Of a stretch of DNA of 64,000 nucleotides, positions 16,201 through 25,698 are shown in pieces. The stretch's first letter is position 1. Every line of letters begins with the position of its first letter. The translations under genes were made by a program, and so were the position numbers. The notes beneath the pieces are model-generated. The model ran no database searches. It saw only the letters and a list, made by a program, of their open reading frames with translations, and was not told the origin of the DNA. This DNA is from Peribacillus cavernae (GTDB lineage Bacteria > Bacillota > Bacilli > Bacillales > DSM-1321). Location: contig NZ_RYZZ01000016.1 in assembly GCF_003989135.1 (NCBI RefSeq), forward strand, positions 47,396-111,395. Reading direction: 5' to 3'.

Positions 16201-17313
16201 TTGAGTGAAATTATACATCGAACCAAAACCCGTCCAATAAAAGTCGGCAATTTAACAATTGGGGGCAATAACGAGGTTATCGTCCAGAGTATGACGACCA
16301 CCAAGACGCATGACGTAGAAGCAACGGTGGCCGAAATCAAGCGCCTCGAAGAAGCAGGCTGTCAGATTGTCCGCGTTGCCTGCCCAGATGAAAGAGCAGC
16401 GAACGCTATTCCGGAAATAAAAAAGCGGATTAATATCCCACTGGTTGTAGATATCCATTTTGACTATAAGCTCGCTTTGAAGGCGATTGAAGGGGGAGCG
16501 GACAAAATCCGTATCAACCCGGGAAATATCGGTCGCCGCGAAAAAGTCGAAGCCGTCGTCAAAGCCGCGAAAGCAAAGGGAATTCCAATCAGAATCGGAG
16601 TAAATGCCGGTTCCCTGGAAAAACGTATTATAGATAAATATGGCTATCCAACCGCTGACGGCATGGTTGAAAGTGCCTTGCACCATATTAAAATCCTGGA
16701 AGACCTTGATTTTCATGATATCATCGTTTCGATGAAGGCTTCCGACGTAAATTTAGCTATCGAAGCATATAACAAGGCGGCACAGGCGTTTGATTATCCG
16801 CTTCACCTCGGGATTACCGAATCGGGAACTCTTTTTTCCGGCACCGTGAAAAGCGCAGCCGGACTTGGGGCGATTTTAAGCAAAGGAATCGGGAATACCA
16901 TGCGTGTTTCCCTCAGCGCAGATCCTGTTGAAGAAGTGAAAGTGGCCCGTGAATTGTTGAAATCATTCGGCCTCGCGTCAAACATGGCGACTTTAATTTC
17001 ATGCCCGACATGCGGCCGAATCGAAATCGACTTAATCAGTATCGCCAATGAAGTCGAAGAATACATTCAAACAATCAAAGCGCCAATCAAGGTTTCTGTT
17101 CTCGGCTGTGCTGTTAATGGACCAGGAGAGGCCAGGGAAGCTGATATCGGCATTGCCGGGGCACGCGGAGAAGGATTGCTGTTCCGAAAAGGGAAAATCG
17201 TAAGAAAAGTGCCCGAAGCAACTATGGTTGAAGAACTCAAAAAAGAAATCGACAAAATTGCCGAAGAATATTATGAAAAACAGAGAAATCAGCAAACCGA
17301 ACCGATTATTTAA
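16201..17313 (+). CDS. ispG: 4-hydroxy-3-methylbut-2-enyl diphosphate synthase (flavodoxin/ferredoxin)
   Basis: A 370-residue iron-sulfur enzyme of the MEP isoprenoid pathway that reductively converts MEcPP to HMBPP. The TIM-barrel N-terminal half carries [10 protein letters not shown]. The C-terminal half has the cluster cysteines in SCPTCGR and [13 protein letters not shown]. It starts at TTG 16201 with AAAGGAGAG upstream. ispH, the next enzyme of the pathway, lies at 24662. It ends at a strong terminator. Confidence 0.97.
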   Translation: MSEIIHRTKTRPIKVGNLTIGGNNEVIVQSMTTTKTHDVEATVAEIKRLEEAGCQIVRVACPDERAANAIPEIKKRINIPLVVDIHFDYKLALKAIEGGADKIRINPGNIGRREKVEAVVKAAKAKGIPIRIGVNAGSLEKRIIDKYGYPTADGMVESALHHIKILEDLDFHDIIVSMKASDVNLAIEAYNKAAQAFDYPLHLGITESGTLFSGTVKSAAGLGAILSKGIGNTMRVSLSADPVEEVKVARELLKSFGLASNMATLISCPTCGRIEIDLISIANEVEEYIQTIKAPIKVSVLGCAVNGPGEAREADIGIAGARGEGLLFRKGKIVRKVPEATMVEELKKEIDKIAEEYYEKQRNQQTEPII

Positions 17314-17319
17314 CGAAAA

Positions 17320-17355
17320 AACGCTTGGATTCATAAATTGAATCCAAGCGTTTTT
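17320..17355. terminator. Bidirectional terminator after ispG
   Basis: A 14-bp perfect stem (17320-17333 with 17339-17352) with a 5-base loop, flanked by A-run and T-run, between two convergent genes. Confidence 0.9.
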
Positions 17356-17364
17356 ATGCCCTAT

Positions 17365-17916
17365 TTAAAAAAACGGGAGAATGAATATCCCAATGATTAT
17401 CGAAACGGCTCCTACACCGATAGCCCAGGCTCCAAGAGTGTTTGCTCCTCTTCTGCGCGCTACAAATCCCAGCACAATTCCTGCTGCTCCAAACAAGATT
17501 GGCATTATAAAAAGGGAAAGCACGGATAAAGCTAATGCTGAAAGACCAAATGTGGTCCCGGCTGTATTTTGCTCGGTAGCCTCATCGGAATCTCCTGCAT
17601 CGCTTCGATCAAAGGCTTGAGGTACCGCAAGTTCAGAGGACGATTCTTCATAATACCCGTTTTGATAACGATTATCTTCTGCAGCGGTCATTCCGTATAA
17701 TTCTTCATAGCTATCCTGCTCTGAAGAGGTCTGGCTGCGTTCAACGGAGTTTTGTCCGCGATTTGCACCCTGGCTGCTTTTCGCCGCTGGAGAGATGTCG
17801 TCATAATCAGCATTCGAACGGCCTGTGACACTGCTGGTTTCAGGATCTGTTTCGTTTTTTGAAGAATTTTTCATTTCATCTTCCAAACTGGAATAGCTGT
17901 TTCGGTTATCGTCCAT
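17365..17916 (-). CDS. yqfX: Membrane protein with acidic Ser/Asn-rich N-terminus (YqfX type)
   Basis: A 183-residue protein. The first 120 residues are hydrophilic and low in complexity (many S, N, E, D, Q). The last 60 form two membrane helices, the first being FGLSALALSVLSLFIMPILF in part, with VARRRGANTLGAWAIGVGA between. The two-helix module resembles small DUF4190-like membrane domains. ATG 17916 is preferred because GAGGG lies seven bases upstream. Position next to ispG matches yqfX; the symbol is by position. Function is unknown. Confidence 0.72.
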   Translation of the reverse strand: MDDNRNSYSSLEDEMKNSSKNETDPETSSVTGRSNADYDDISPAAKSSQGANRGQNSVERSQTSSEQDSYEELYGMTAAEDNRYQNGYYEESSSELAVPQAFDRSDAGDSDEATEQNTAGTTFGLSALALSVLSLFIMPILFGAAGIVLGFVARRRGANTLGAWAIGVGAVSIIIGIFILPFF

Positions 17917-18067
17917 CATGCATCCCTCGCTTTTAAAAAGATAGGTGCACTTATAGTGTATGTGGTTTCTGAAAAAAACCACTTGAAAAAGGTTACATGT
18001 GCTGGATAATATTTCATGTTATAACAAACAATCCAACTTACTCTACACACTGACAGGAGCTGTAACG

Positions 18068-18643
18068 ATGAAAAAGCGCTTTGGCATTGATATAGATGGG
18101 ACGATAACCCGTCCCGATACCATGATTCCATTTTTAAATAAAGCCTTTCAACTAAATCTGGTGTATGAAGACATTACTGAATATGATCTTAATCCGTTCG
18201 TTACTATTACCAAGGATGCCTTTGCAGATTGGTTTGCCAGAAATGAACCGATTATTTATGCCGAATCCCTGTTAGCCGATGGAGCGAAAGAAGCGATAGC
18301 CGAATGGGTGGATAAAGCTGACCTCTACTTCATTAGTGCCCGGCATCATGACCTCTTGAAAGTTACTGAAAAGTGGTTCCATAAAAATGAATTAACCTTT
18401 CATCATATTGAATTAACCGGATCCCATGATAAAGTCGAAACAGCTAAGAAATTCGGGGTTGATATTTTTTTTGAAGATAAGCACGATAATGCGGTCGCTA
18501 TTGCCAGCGAATGCAATATTCCGGTGATTTTATTCGACACGCCCTATAATCGGTTGTCGGTCCCCGCACAAGTCATTCGTGTCACCAACTGGCAACAGGC
18601 CAAACAGTGGGTAGATCAATGGCTGAAAAACGAAAAAAAATAA
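18068..18643 (+). CDS. yqfW: Putative 5'-nucleotidase, HAD superfamily (YqfW)
   Basis: A 191-residue cytoplasmic HAD phosphohydrolase. Motif I is GIDIDGTITRPD with nucleophile and acid/base aspartates. The middle SARHH is motif II, and FFEDKHDNAV is motif IV. The cap insert is of the small 5'-nucleotidase type (NT5C-like), so a nucleotide substrate is likely but unproven. GGAG precedes ATG 18068. The stop codon is part of the terminator stem. It diverges from yqfX. Confidence 0.88.
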   Translation: MKKRFGIDIDGTITRPDTMIPFLNKAFQLNLVYEDITEYDLNPFVTITKDAFADWFARNEPIIYAESLLADGAKEAIAEWVDKADLYFISARHHDLLKVTEKWFHKNELTFHHIELTGSHDKVETAKKFGVDIFFEDKHDNAVAIASECNIPVILFDTPYNRLSVPAQVIRVTNWQQAKQWVDQWLKNEKK

Positions 18644-18688
18644 GGCTGTCCATTCCGTTCGGAACTGGCAGCCTTATTGTTTTTTTTG
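18639..18688 (+). terminator. Terminator of yqfW
   Basis: A 10-bp stem (AATAAGGCTG 18639-18648 with CAGCCTTATT 18669-18678) followed by a run of T. The stem includes the stop codon. Confidence 0.85.
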
Positions 18689-18703
18689 ATTATTTATTGA
18701 AAG

Positions 18704-18758
18704 GGATTAATTATCATTGGAATTGGATTAATTATCTTCGAAACTGGATTAATTTATC
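18704..18758 (+). repeat. Three-copy 21-bp array of GGATTAATTATC
   Basis: GGATTAATTATC or GGATTAATTTATC begins at 18704, 18725 and 18746, exactly 21 bp apart, between the yqfW terminator and the end of zur. The flanks are AT-rich. Confidence 0.75.
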
Positions 18759-18780
18759 ACTGAACCTTGGACAAAAGCTC

Positions 18781-19200
18781 CTATCCCACTTGTAAGCACT
18801 CAGGACAGCGGCCGTATATCTCAAATTTATGGCCGGAGATATCATAATCCTGCAAATTGGCTTCCAAACCGCTCATTGGGCACGATTCAATCTCCTTCGT
18901 CTTGCCACAATCCATACAAATGAAATGATGATGATGGTTTTCATGGCTGCATGTAAAACGGAAATGTTTTTCCCCTGCGAGTTCCGTCATTTCGAATATG
19001 CCAAGCTCGGCGAAGAGCGAAAGGTTCCTGTAAATAGTATCGAAGCTTAAGCCTGGATATTCTTCCTTCATTGATTCCAAAACATCCTTTGCGGTTAAAT
19101 ACTTATCGCTCGCTGAAAAAAGCAGAAGCATTTCTTCCCGTTTTCCGGTATGCTTAAAACCTTTTTCTTTCAACAGCTGCATGGCCGCTGCCACATTCAT
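18781..19200 (-). CDS. zur: Zinc uptake repressor Zur (Fur family)
   Basis: A 139-residue zinc-sensing repressor. The N-terminal winged helix contains [10 protein letters not shown] and [18 protein letters not shown]. The C-terminal dimer domain has [23 protein letters not shown] and a final CPECL, giving the two CxxC pairs of the structural zinc site. I give motif cores only. ATG 19200 has GGGGTG six bases upstream. It is adjacent to znuB and behind a Zur operator, so it probably represses its own operon. Confidence 0.95.
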   Translation of the reverse strand: MNVAAAMQLLKEKGFKHTGKREEMLLLFSASDKYLTAKDVLESMKEEYPGLSFDTIYRNLSLFAELGIFEMTELAGEKHFRFTCSHENHHHHFICMDCGKTKEIESCPMSGLEANLQDYDISGHKFEIYGRCPECLQVG

Positions 19201-19213
19201 TCCAATCACCCCG

Positions 19214-20053
19214 CTATGCGATTCTAACCTTTAATTTTCCAACCAATATTGACGCTATCAGCAATCCGACCGCAATCATGACAATCGTCCCGCCGGGAGC
19301 CAGATCTAAATAGTAAGCTAAAAACAGTCCCCCGACCACTGAAATTTCCCCGAACAGAACGGAATAGCAAATCGTTTGTTTAAACCCATTCGCAAAACGG
19401 AGGCTCGCCGCCACCGGGAGTGTCATCAAGGCAGATACAAGCAAAATCCCGACAATTCTCATCGATGCAGAGATAACCAAAGCAACCATGATGATAAAAA
19501 TAAAATGAATCCATTTAGAGGGGATTCCTGAAGCCTTGGCATGTTCTTCATCAAAAGATAAAAGAAATAATTCCTTAAATAAAAAGATAATCGTAAGGAT
19601 GACTATAACAAAAATTACGGCGATCATCCACAAGTCTGTACGGCTGACGGCACTGACACTGCCAAACAAATAACCGTACAAGTCAGCATTAAAGCCATCG
19701 GCAATTGAGATAAAAACGACACTTAATCCAATCCCGCCTGACAGGATGATCGGTATCGCCAGCTCCTGGTAATGCTTGTACACATCTCTCAGCCGTTCAA
19801 TAAACAGCGAGCCAATAACTGAAAATGCCATTCCCATGTATAACGGATTTAAGCCTGCAAAAACCAGAAACCTTTTTTCCAGCAAAAGGCTGAAAGCAAT
19901 CCCTGCGAGTGTAACATGGCTCAGCGCATCGGCAATAAGCGACATGCGGCGCACGACCACAAATACTCCCAATAACGGCGCAAGCGCCCCGATAATGATC
20001 CCTGTTAAAAAAGCGTTCTGTAGAAATTCGAACTGAAATATTCCCGAAATCAT
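19214..20053 (-). CDS. znuB: Zinc ABC transporter permease ZnuB
   Basis: A 279-residue permease of the metal ABC-3 family with about seven to eight helices. Family motifs: [19 protein letters not shown] near the start and [19 protein letters not shown] in the middle, given as [11 protein letters not shown] and [12 protein letters not shown]. It imports Zn2+ with ZnuC and an extracellular binding protein that is not encoded in this window. It lies between znuC and zur, which strongly supports zinc as substrate. Confidence 0.92.
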   Translation of the reverse strand: MISGIFQFEFLQNAFLTGIIIGALAPLLGVFVVVRRMSLIADALSHVTLAGIAFSLLLEKRFLVFAGLNPLYMGMAFSVIGSLFIERLRDVYKHYQELAIPIILSGGIGLSVVFISIADGFNADLYGYLFGSVSAVSRTDLWMIAVIFVIVILTIIFLFKELFLLSFDEEHAKASGIPSKWIHFIFIIMVALVISASMRIVGILLVSALMTLPVAASLRFANGFKQTICYSVLFGEISVVGGLFLAYYLDLAPGGTIVMIAVGLLIASILVGKLKVRIA

Positions 20054-20071
20054 GGGATATCCTCCAAAACA

Positions 20072-20827
20072 TTAATGATTATGGCTCAACAGCTGGACGC
20101 CGTGGCCATATATGGATGAAAGCTCCTTCTCATCCAAAGAATGATACTTATTGGCATCGCCATGGAAATGAAGCCGTTTATTCAGACAGGCTACATGGGT
20201 GACAATATTTGTTACGGTTCCGACGTCATGGGTGACGAGAATAAGGGTAATCCCCATATTTTTATTGAGCACTTCCAGCAATTCATAAAACTGATGGACA
20301 TTTTTCGAATCAACGCCTACGGTTGGTTCATCCAGAATCAGCAATTCGGGTTCGCTTACTAATGCCCTGGCGATAAATATTCGCTGTTGCTGGCCGCCCG
20401 ATAATTCACCAACGTTCCGGTCTTTGAAATCAAGCATTCCGACTGACTCTAATGCTTCGAGAACTTTTTTCCTGTGCTCTTTTCCCGGAAATTTAAAAAG
20501 ACCGATTTTTTTTGTCAATCCGCTTTGGACGACCTCCAAAACGGAAGCCGGAAAACCGGAATTAAATGAATTGGCTTTTTGTGACACAAAACCTATCTTA
20601 TCCCAATTTGTAAACTGACGGATGTCTTCACCGAATAACTTGATTGTTCCTGTTTGTATCCTTAATAAGCCAAGGATTAATTTGAGCAATGTTGATTTGC
20701 CGGAGCCATTAGGACCAACCAGTGCCAGAAACGCTCCTTCTGGCACTTTCAAGGAGACCTGTTCGAGCACGCTGTCCCTGGCATATTTATACGATAGATC
20801 TTCAACCTCGATAATCGGTCTTGTCAT
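20072..20827 (-). CDS. znuC: Zinc ABC transporter ATP-binding protein ZnuC
   Basis: A 251-residue ABC ATPase. Walker A GPNGSGKST, signature LSGGQQQR, Walker B LLILDEPTVGVD and switch VTHD are intact. ATG 20827 is preferred because GGAGG lies six bases upstream. It is the first gene of znuC-znuB-zur, directly behind a SigA promoter and a Zur box. The binding protein gene (znuA) is elsewhere. Confidence 0.94.
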   Translation of the reverse strand: MTRPIIEVEDLSYKYARDSVLEQVSLKVPEGAFLALVGPNGSGKSTLLKLILGLLRIQTGTIKLFGEDIRQFTNWDKIGFVSQKANSFNSGFPASVLEVVQSGLTKKIGLFKFPGKEHRKKVLEALESVGMLDFKDRNVGELSGGQQQRIFIARALVSEPELLILDEPTVGVDSKNVHQFYELLEVLNKNMGITLILVTHDVGTVTNIVTHVACLNKRLHFHGDANKYHSLDEKELSSIYGHGVQLLSHNH

Positions 20828-20854
20828 TTTTTCCTCCAAAAGAAGCAGCTTTTT

Positions 20855-20869
20855 TAAGAATCATTACGA
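20855..20869 (-). promoter_or_regulatory. Zur box of the znuC operon
   Basis: On the minus strand TCGTAAT-G-ATTCTTA: the first half equals the B. subtilis Zur half-site TCGTAAT, the second keeps 4 of 7 bases of ATTACGA. It is preceded by AAA as in known boxes and lies just after the predicted transcription start. Confidence 0.8.
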
Positions 20870-20882
20870 TTTAACAAAGAGA

Positions 20883-20911
20883 AGTATAAAGGAAACACGC
20901 CGTAATGTAAA
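20883..20911 (-). promoter_or_regulatory. SigA promoter of znuC-znuB-zur
   Basis: TTTACA (20906-20911) and TATACT (20883-20888) with a 17-base spacer on the minus strand. The Zur box lies 14 bases further downstream. Confidence 0.75.
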
Positions 20912-21011
20912 GAATCCAGCCCCTGCCGCTTCGCAATATTTCCCTTTAACTGATTCCTTTTTTGTTCACTTGTTGACTGTTGCTTCATATCTTAGATGCA
21001 GGAGGGATGGT

Positions 21012-21272
21012 ATGAAGTTATTTGAAATGATGATTAACCATAAAGTGAATACGATTACACCCAATGAGCTTTTAAAATTGGCCCGCCAATATGATGTGGA
21101 CCTTAAACCTGACCAGGCGAGGATTGTTTCCAAGATTGTAGCCGGCAAAAATATCAACGTCTTTAATAAAACAGAGCGGCTCAAGGCGTTAGAATTAGTT
21201 TCCGCCCAGACAGGACTGGCGACCTCAAAAGAACTCGAAACCATTTTCAATCAGCTAACCGCAAATCTTTAA
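21012..21272 (+). CDS. yqfT: DUF2624 protein (YqfT)
   Basis: An 86-residue soluble helical protein starting MKLFEMMINHKVNTITPNELL (core KLFEMMINHKVN), preceded by GGAGG at the right distance from ATG 21012. Length and sequence match the small YqfT/DUF2624 family of Bacillus. The visible features are a helix-loop pattern and a basic stretch KNINVFNKTERL. Function is unknown. Confidence 0.84.
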   Translation: MKLFEMMINHKVNTITPNELLKLARQYDVDLKPDQARIVSKIVAGKNINVFNKTERLKALELVSAQTGLATSKELETIFNQLTANL

Positions 21273-21433
21273 GGAACGAGGACTAAGGTCCTTGAGACCA
21301 CACTTTGTTAGTCTATCAATAAAAGGGACTGCCGAGCAGTTTGGTTTCATCGCAGGCATGAGGACATGAGACTGTCCAAACTCTGCTTTGGCATTAAAAA
21401 CTGTTTTTTGGCTGTCCTTTTTACTTGTAGCCA

Positions 21434-22327
21434 TTACCCATTCATGATTGTATCAAGCAAATTTTCGTCAAATGTTTTATCCTTTAGCATTTCGATTTCA
21501 AATAAATAGGGCGGTTTTTTATTTTTCTTATCTTCCCCGACATATGGCGTTTCAAGGATTTTGGGAATGTCCATCAGCTGCGGATGGTGGACAATGCAGC
21601 TTAGCGCCTTGAAACCGATATGACCAAATCCGATATTTTCATGGCGGTCCTTACGCATTCCGACAGCGTTTTTGCTGTCATTGATATGAAGGACCTTGAT
21701 TCTGTCGATACCGACAATTTTGTCAAATTCATTAAGGACACCGTCAAAATCTTCGACGATATTATATCCGGCATCGTGAGTGTGGCAGGTATCAAAGCAG
21801 ACTGACAGTTTATCACTCAAGTTTACACCGTCAATGATCATCGCCAGCTCTTCAAAACTCTTGCCGCATTCTGAACCTTTTCCTGCCATTGTTTCAAGGG
21901 CAATCTGCACATCCTGCTCTTCAGTCAGCACCTCATTTAAGCCTTCTACAATCTTTTTTATGCCGATTTCAGTCCCCGCCCCGACATGGGCTCCGGGATG
22001 AAGCACGATCTGCTTTGCTCCGATCGCGGCTGTCCGTTCAATTTCACTTCGCAGGAAATTCACGCCGAGCTCGAAGGTATTAGGATTTGTCGTGTTTCCA
22101 ATATTAATGATGTACGGTGCATGGACAATAATTTCCTTGATGCCGTTTTGCTCCATATGCGATCTGCCAGACTCGATGTTCAAATCCTCGATCTTTTTCC
22201 GTCTTGTGTTTTGCGGAGCTCCTGTATAAATCATAAACGTATTCGCTCCATAGGACACTGCTTCCTGGCTCGAAGCAAGAAGCATACCTTTTCCGCTCAT
22301 GGATACATGTGAACCAAGCTTCAACAT
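21434..22327 (-). CDS. nfo: Endonuclease IV (AP endonuclease)
   Basis: A 297-residue TIM-barrel enzyme that cuts DNA at abasic sites. Zinc-ligand and active-site motifs are all present: [51 protein letters not shown] and ILETPY. It lies downstream of the helicase gene cshB with 32 bases between. B. subtilis nfo (yqfS) has the same neighbours and is used in spore DNA repair. Confidence 0.96.
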   Translation of the reverse strand: MLKLGSHVSMSGKGMLLASSQEAVSYGANTFMIYTGAPQNTRRKKIEDLNIESGRSHMEQNGIKEIIVHAPYIINIGNTTNPNTFELGVNFLRSEIERTAAIGAKQIVLHPGAHVGAGTEIGIKKIVEGLNEVLTEEQDVQIALETMAGKGSECGKSFEELAMIIDGVNLSDKLSVCFDTCHTHDAGYNIVEDFDGVLNEFDKIVGIDRIKVLHINDSKNAVGMRKDRHENIGFGHIGFKALSCIVHHPQLMDIPKILETPYVGEDKKNKKPPYLFEIEMLKDKTFDENLLDTIMNG

Positions 22328-22359
22328 AACATCTTTTCCCCCATTATTTATTAATTAGT

Positions 22360-23673
22360 CTATTTCTTTTTCTGGATGCGGCGCTGGTGTTTTTTATAGC
22401 TTTCAACCTCGCGCTGGATTTTCTTTTTGTACCCTGGCTTTACTTTTGCCGGCTTCTTGACCAGCTTTTTCGCGATGGTATCTACTTCATTTTCCTGCTT
22501 TTTACGGTTTTTGCGTTTATTGCGCTCATCAATCTCAATCCATTCACCCTTATCAATATCGATGTTCTTGAATTGGATGCCCATTTTTTCCAAACGGTTC
22601 AGCGCATCCTCGTCCGATGTTTCATAAATGGTAGCAGCAACACCGGAGTATCCCGCCCGGGCCGTTCTGCCTGTTCTGTGTATATAAAAGTCAAGATCGG
22701 AAGGCAGCTCATAATTGATAACATGACTGACGCCTTTGATATCAATACCCCTTGAAGCTAAATCAGTTGCCACAATGTACTGGTACTCCAGGCTGTTAAT
22801 TTGCTTCATCATTTTCCTGCGTTCTCTCGGGCTTAGGTCTCCATGTATCCGTCCGACTCTGAGTCCTTTGCCAATCAGGGCATCGGCGGCTTCATCCGCC
22901 ATTTTCTTCGTATTCGTAAATATGATCGCGAGGTAAGGATTATACTGGACGACCATGTCGTACAGCAGCTGGTTTTTATTCCGATGGCGCAGCGGTACTA
23001 GCGCATGTTCGATTTTCTCGGCTACAGCCTTTTTTGGATCGACCTGCACGTGCTTTGGATTATCCATGTATTTTTTCAAAAAGGGCTTGAGTTTCTCAGG
23101 AATGGTTGCAGAAAAAACGAGCATCTGAATATCCTGGGCCATCCTAGAGGCAAACTTATCGACATCCTCAATAAATCCCATATCAAGCATGAGGTCAGCT
23201 TCATCGACCACGAGCATCGTTGCTGAAAAAACATGGAGCGCCTGTTCATCGACCATATCCTTAATCCGGCCTGGCGTACCGACCACAAGCTGTGGCTGCT
23301 TTTTTAATTTGTCAATTGTACGCTGTTTGTCTGTGCCGCCTACAAGCAAGCGAACCTGAATCGGGGCTTCTGATGGAAAATGTTCAGCAATTCTCAGCGC
23401 TTCCTGATAGATTTGATTGGCGAGCTCTCTTGTCGGGACGCTGATGACTGCCTGCACTTCCCCCTTCCCAGTGTCGATTTTATCCATGATCGGGAGCAGG
23501 TAGGAGTGAGTTTTGCCTGTCCCTGTTTGTGATTGCCCAATCAGGCTTGTACCTTTAAGCACGGAAGGAATCACCCGCTCCTGGATTTCGGTTGGCTTAA
23601 TAAAGCCTAACGTTCCCACCGCGTTTATAATATAGCTTTGCAGCTTAAATCTCTCAAAATTACTTTGTTCCAT
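22360..23673 (-). CDS. cshB: DEAD-box RNA helicase CshB
   Basis: A 437-residue ATP-dependent RNA helicase. Q motif FIKPTEIQ, motif I SQTGTGKTHSY, motif II VDEADLMLD, motif III FSATIP, motif VI HRTGRTARAG are intact. The basic tail (RNKRKNRKK and KKHQRRIQKKK) probably binds RNA. ATG 23673 (MEQSNFERFKL) has AAAGGAG upstream. CshB acts in cold-shock RNA unwinding and ribosome assembly in B. subtilis. Confidence 0.95.
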   Translation of the reverse strand: MEQSNFERFKLQSYIINAVGTLGFIKPTEIQERVIPSVLKGTSLIGQSQTGTGKTHSYLLPIMDKIDTGKGEVQAVISVPTRELANQIYQEALRIAEHFPSEAPIQVRLLVGGTDKQRTIDKLKKQPQLVVGTPGRIKDMVDEQALHVFSATMLVVDEADLMLDMGFIEDVDKFASRMAQDIQMLVFSATIPEKLKPFLKKYMDNPKHVQVDPKKAVAEKIEHALVPLRHRNKNQLLYDMVVQYNPYLAIIFTNTKKMADEAADALIGKGLRVGRIHGDLSPRERRKMMKQINSLEYQYIVATDLASRGIDIKGVSHVINYELPSDLDFYIHRTGRTARAGYSGVAATIYETSDEDALNRLEKMGIQFKNIDIDKGEWIEIDERNKRKNRKKQENEVDTIAKKLVKKPAKVKPGYKKKIQREVESYKKHQRRIQKKK

Positions 23674-23877
23674 TGTAAAACTCCTTTTTATCATTAAGCT
23701 AAAAATTACATTCAAGAAAAAAACTACCGTTCCTATCTTATCGTCTTTTCCTGAAGTTCACAACCTAACTAATCTACTTCTTGATATTGTTTGATGAATC
23801 GTTCAAACTTTTTTGCGATTGCAGCATAGTCTATTATGTACCGCTAATTGACGGTCTTACATGGAAGGAGTGAAAAT

Positions 23878-24483
23878 ATGCCCCCAGGAATAAATAATCG
23901 CCCCGGCGGGAATTTTGGCATGTTTCCAAACGGCCCGCGGATGGGAACTCAACCGAACTTTAGAGGGCCTGGCGGATTTCCATTTCAAAACAGGCCTCCG
24001 ATGCAAAACCAGAGAATGCAGCAGCAGGGCGGCGGCGGTCTTCTCTCTAAGCTGCTGGGAAAATCCAAACAGCAAAGCCCTTCCCCTGTTTCATTTTTCA
24101 GCCGCCCTCAAGCGCAGCCTGTAGTATCTGGTGGATTTATCGCTGGGTTAAAAAATCCGGGTACGATTACCACCATGCTCGCCAATACTCAAAAGATGCT
24201 AACAGCGGCAGAGCGGCTCGGGCCCATGGTCCAGGAATACGGCCCTCTAATTAAAAACCTGCCCGCCATGTGGAAAATTTACCGCAGCATGAAGGACTCC
24301 GAAGACTCCACAGGAGCAAAAAACGAGATAAACGAAGAAGAAAAGGAAGACTCCGTTGTATCAGAAAACGATGAAAAGATCGCTATCGCCGGTGAAGAAA
24401 AACAGCTTGAAGGTAAAAATGAACAAAAAAACGGCAAGATACATGAGCAAAAAGGCAGTTCTGTGCCGAAACTTTACATTTAG
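23878..24483 (+). CDS. yqfQ: VrrA/YqfQ family protein
   Basis: A 201-residue protein. The N-terminal 60 residues are rich in P, G, N, Q, F (PRMGTQPNFRGPGG and QNQRMQQQGGGG). A central hydrophobic helical region (LKNPGTITTMLANTQKMLTAAERLGPMVQEYGP, core ITTMLANTQKMLTAAERLG) is the conserved part of the YqfQ/VrrA family. The C-terminal third is acidic. ATG 23878 has GGAAGGAG upstream. Members are proposed spore-related proteins; I cannot confirm the role. Confidence 0.85.
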   Translation: MPPGINNRPGGNFGMFPNGPRMGTQPNFRGPGGFPFQNRPPMQNQRMQQQGGGGLLSKLLGKSKQQSPSPVSFFSRPQAQPVVSGGFIAGLKNPGTITTMLANTQKMLTAAERLGPMVQEYGPLIKNLPAMWKIYRSMKDSEDSTGAKNEINEEEKEDSVVSENDEKIAIAGEEKQLEGKNEQKNGKIHEQKGSSVPKLYI

Positions 24484-24512
24484 AACTTGATTGTCACAAT
24501 AGGCTATCTCCC

Positions 24513-24540
24513 GAATGCAGCCGGTGTTGCATTCTTTTTT
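24513..24540 (+). terminator. Terminator of yqfQ
   Basis: GAATGCA (24513-24519) pairs with TGCATTC (24528-24534), followed by TTTTTT. Confidence 0.8.
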
Positions 24541-24576
24541 GTTGCTTTCAAGAATGGCTTACGGCAGTATGATGCT

Positions 24577-24605
24577 TTGTAATATCCGGCAGTGTCTTAT
24601 ATAAT
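24577..24605 (+). promoter_or_regulatory. SigA promoter of ispH
   Basis: TTGTAA (24577-24582) and TATAAT (24600-24605) with a 17-base spacer, 57 bases upstream of the ispH start. Confidence 0.75.
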
Positions 24606-24661
24606 ATAGAGTAGCAGGCATGGAAATTTCTCCATGGCGCTTTTCTTAAAGGAGGTACACT

Positions 24662-25606
24662 ATGAAGGTTATCAAAATCTCACCACGCGGATATTGCTAC
24701 GGGGTTGTCGATGCCATGGTCATCGCCCAAAATGCCGCTTTAGATAAAACCCTGCCACGCCCGATATACATTTTAGGAATGATTGTCCATAATAAGCATG
24801 TGACCGATGCTTTCGAAGAGGAAGGCATCATTACGCTTGACGGAGAAAACCGAAAAGAAATCCTCGAAAAAGTCGATGGAGGAACTGTTATTTTCACCGC
24901 ACACGGAGTATCTCCGGAAGTAAGGAAATTAGCAGAGGAAAAAGGGCTTGTTTCCATTGATGCAACTTGCCCGGACGTAACAGCTACCCATAATTTAATT
25001 AAAGAAAAGAAAGAATTGGGCTATCAAATTATCTATATTGGCAAAAAGGGACATCCCGAGCCGGAAGGTGCTGTCGGAGTCGCTCCGGAAATCGTCCACC
25101 TTGTGGAAACCATCGATGATGTAAACGCCTTGTCCATTGACAGCGAGCGGATTATTGTCACAAATCAGACAACCATGAGCCAATGGGATGTCTTGGATAT
25201 TATAGAAAAGGTTCAGGGGAAATATCCTCATGCAGAGGTACACAAGGAAATCTGCCTCGCAACCCAGGTCCGGCAGGAAGCAGTTGCAAAGCAGGCTGGG
25301 GAGGCGGATGTTTTAATTGTTGTCGGAGACCCAAAAAGCAATAATTCAAACCGCCTTGCCCAGGTTTCTGATGAAGTCGCCGGAACAAGGGCGTATCGGA
25401 TTGCCGATCTATCCGAATTGCAATTAGATTGGCTGCAGAATACGGAAACTGTCGCTGTGACATCAGGAGCTTCGACCCCGACACCGATTACAAAAGAAGT
25501 TATTACATTCCTGGAGCAGTACGATCCCGGCAATGAGTCTACCTGGACAACTGAAAAAAGGGTTCCATTAAACAAGATCCTTCCGAAGGTTAAAATAAAA
25601 GCATAA
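24662..25606 (+). CDS. ispH: 4-hydroxy-3-methylbut-2-enyl diphosphate reductase
   Basis: A 314-residue iron-sulfur enzyme, the last step of the MEP pathway, making IPP and DMAPP. Cluster cysteines lie in [18 protein letters not shown] and [10 protein letters not shown]. Catalytic residues appear in IVHNKHV and [16 protein letters not shown] lies upstream of the ATG. It has its own promoter and ends at a bidirectional hairpin. Confidence 0.97.
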   Translation: MKVIKISPRGYCYGVVDAMVIAQNAALDKTLPRPIYILGMIVHNKHVTDAFEEEGIITLDGENRKEILEKVDGGTVIFTAHGVSPEVRKLAEEKGLVSIDATCPDVTATHNLIKEKKELGYQIIYIGKKGHPEPEGAVGVAPEIVHLVETIDDVNALSIDSERIIVTNQTTMSQWDVLDIIEKVQGKYPHAEVHKEICLATQVRQEAVAKQAGEADVLIVVGDPKSNNSNRLAQVSDEVAGTRAYRIADLSELQLDWLQNTETVAVTSGASTPTPITKEVITFLEQYDPGNESTWTTEKRVPLNKILPKVKIKA

Positions 25607-25628
25607 GAATATAAAATTCAATCTAATA

Positions 25629-25662
25629 CACATTGAAAAAGTTATATTTCCTTATTTACAGA
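25629..25662 (+). repeat. Tail-only remnant of the modular hairpin repeat
   Basis: CACATTGAAAAAGTTATATT closely matches the right-hand tail of the copy at 59103-59327 (CACATTGAAAAAGTTATACT). The rest of the element is absent. Confidence 0.45.
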
Positions 25663-25663
25663 A

Positions 25664-25695
25664 AAATGCAGGCATGCTGTTTAATGCCTGCATTT
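25664..25695. terminator. Bidirectional hairpin between ispH and yqfO
   Basis: A 12-bp perfect stem (AAATGCAGGCAT 25664-25675 with ATGCCTGCATTT 25684-25695) between convergent genes, with a T-run on the minus side. Confidence 0.85.
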
Positions 25696-25698
25696 GCT

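Noticed and set aside
22387..22755. Plus-strand frame opposite cshB
   Set aside because: Antisense shadow of the helicase gene with no ribosome site.
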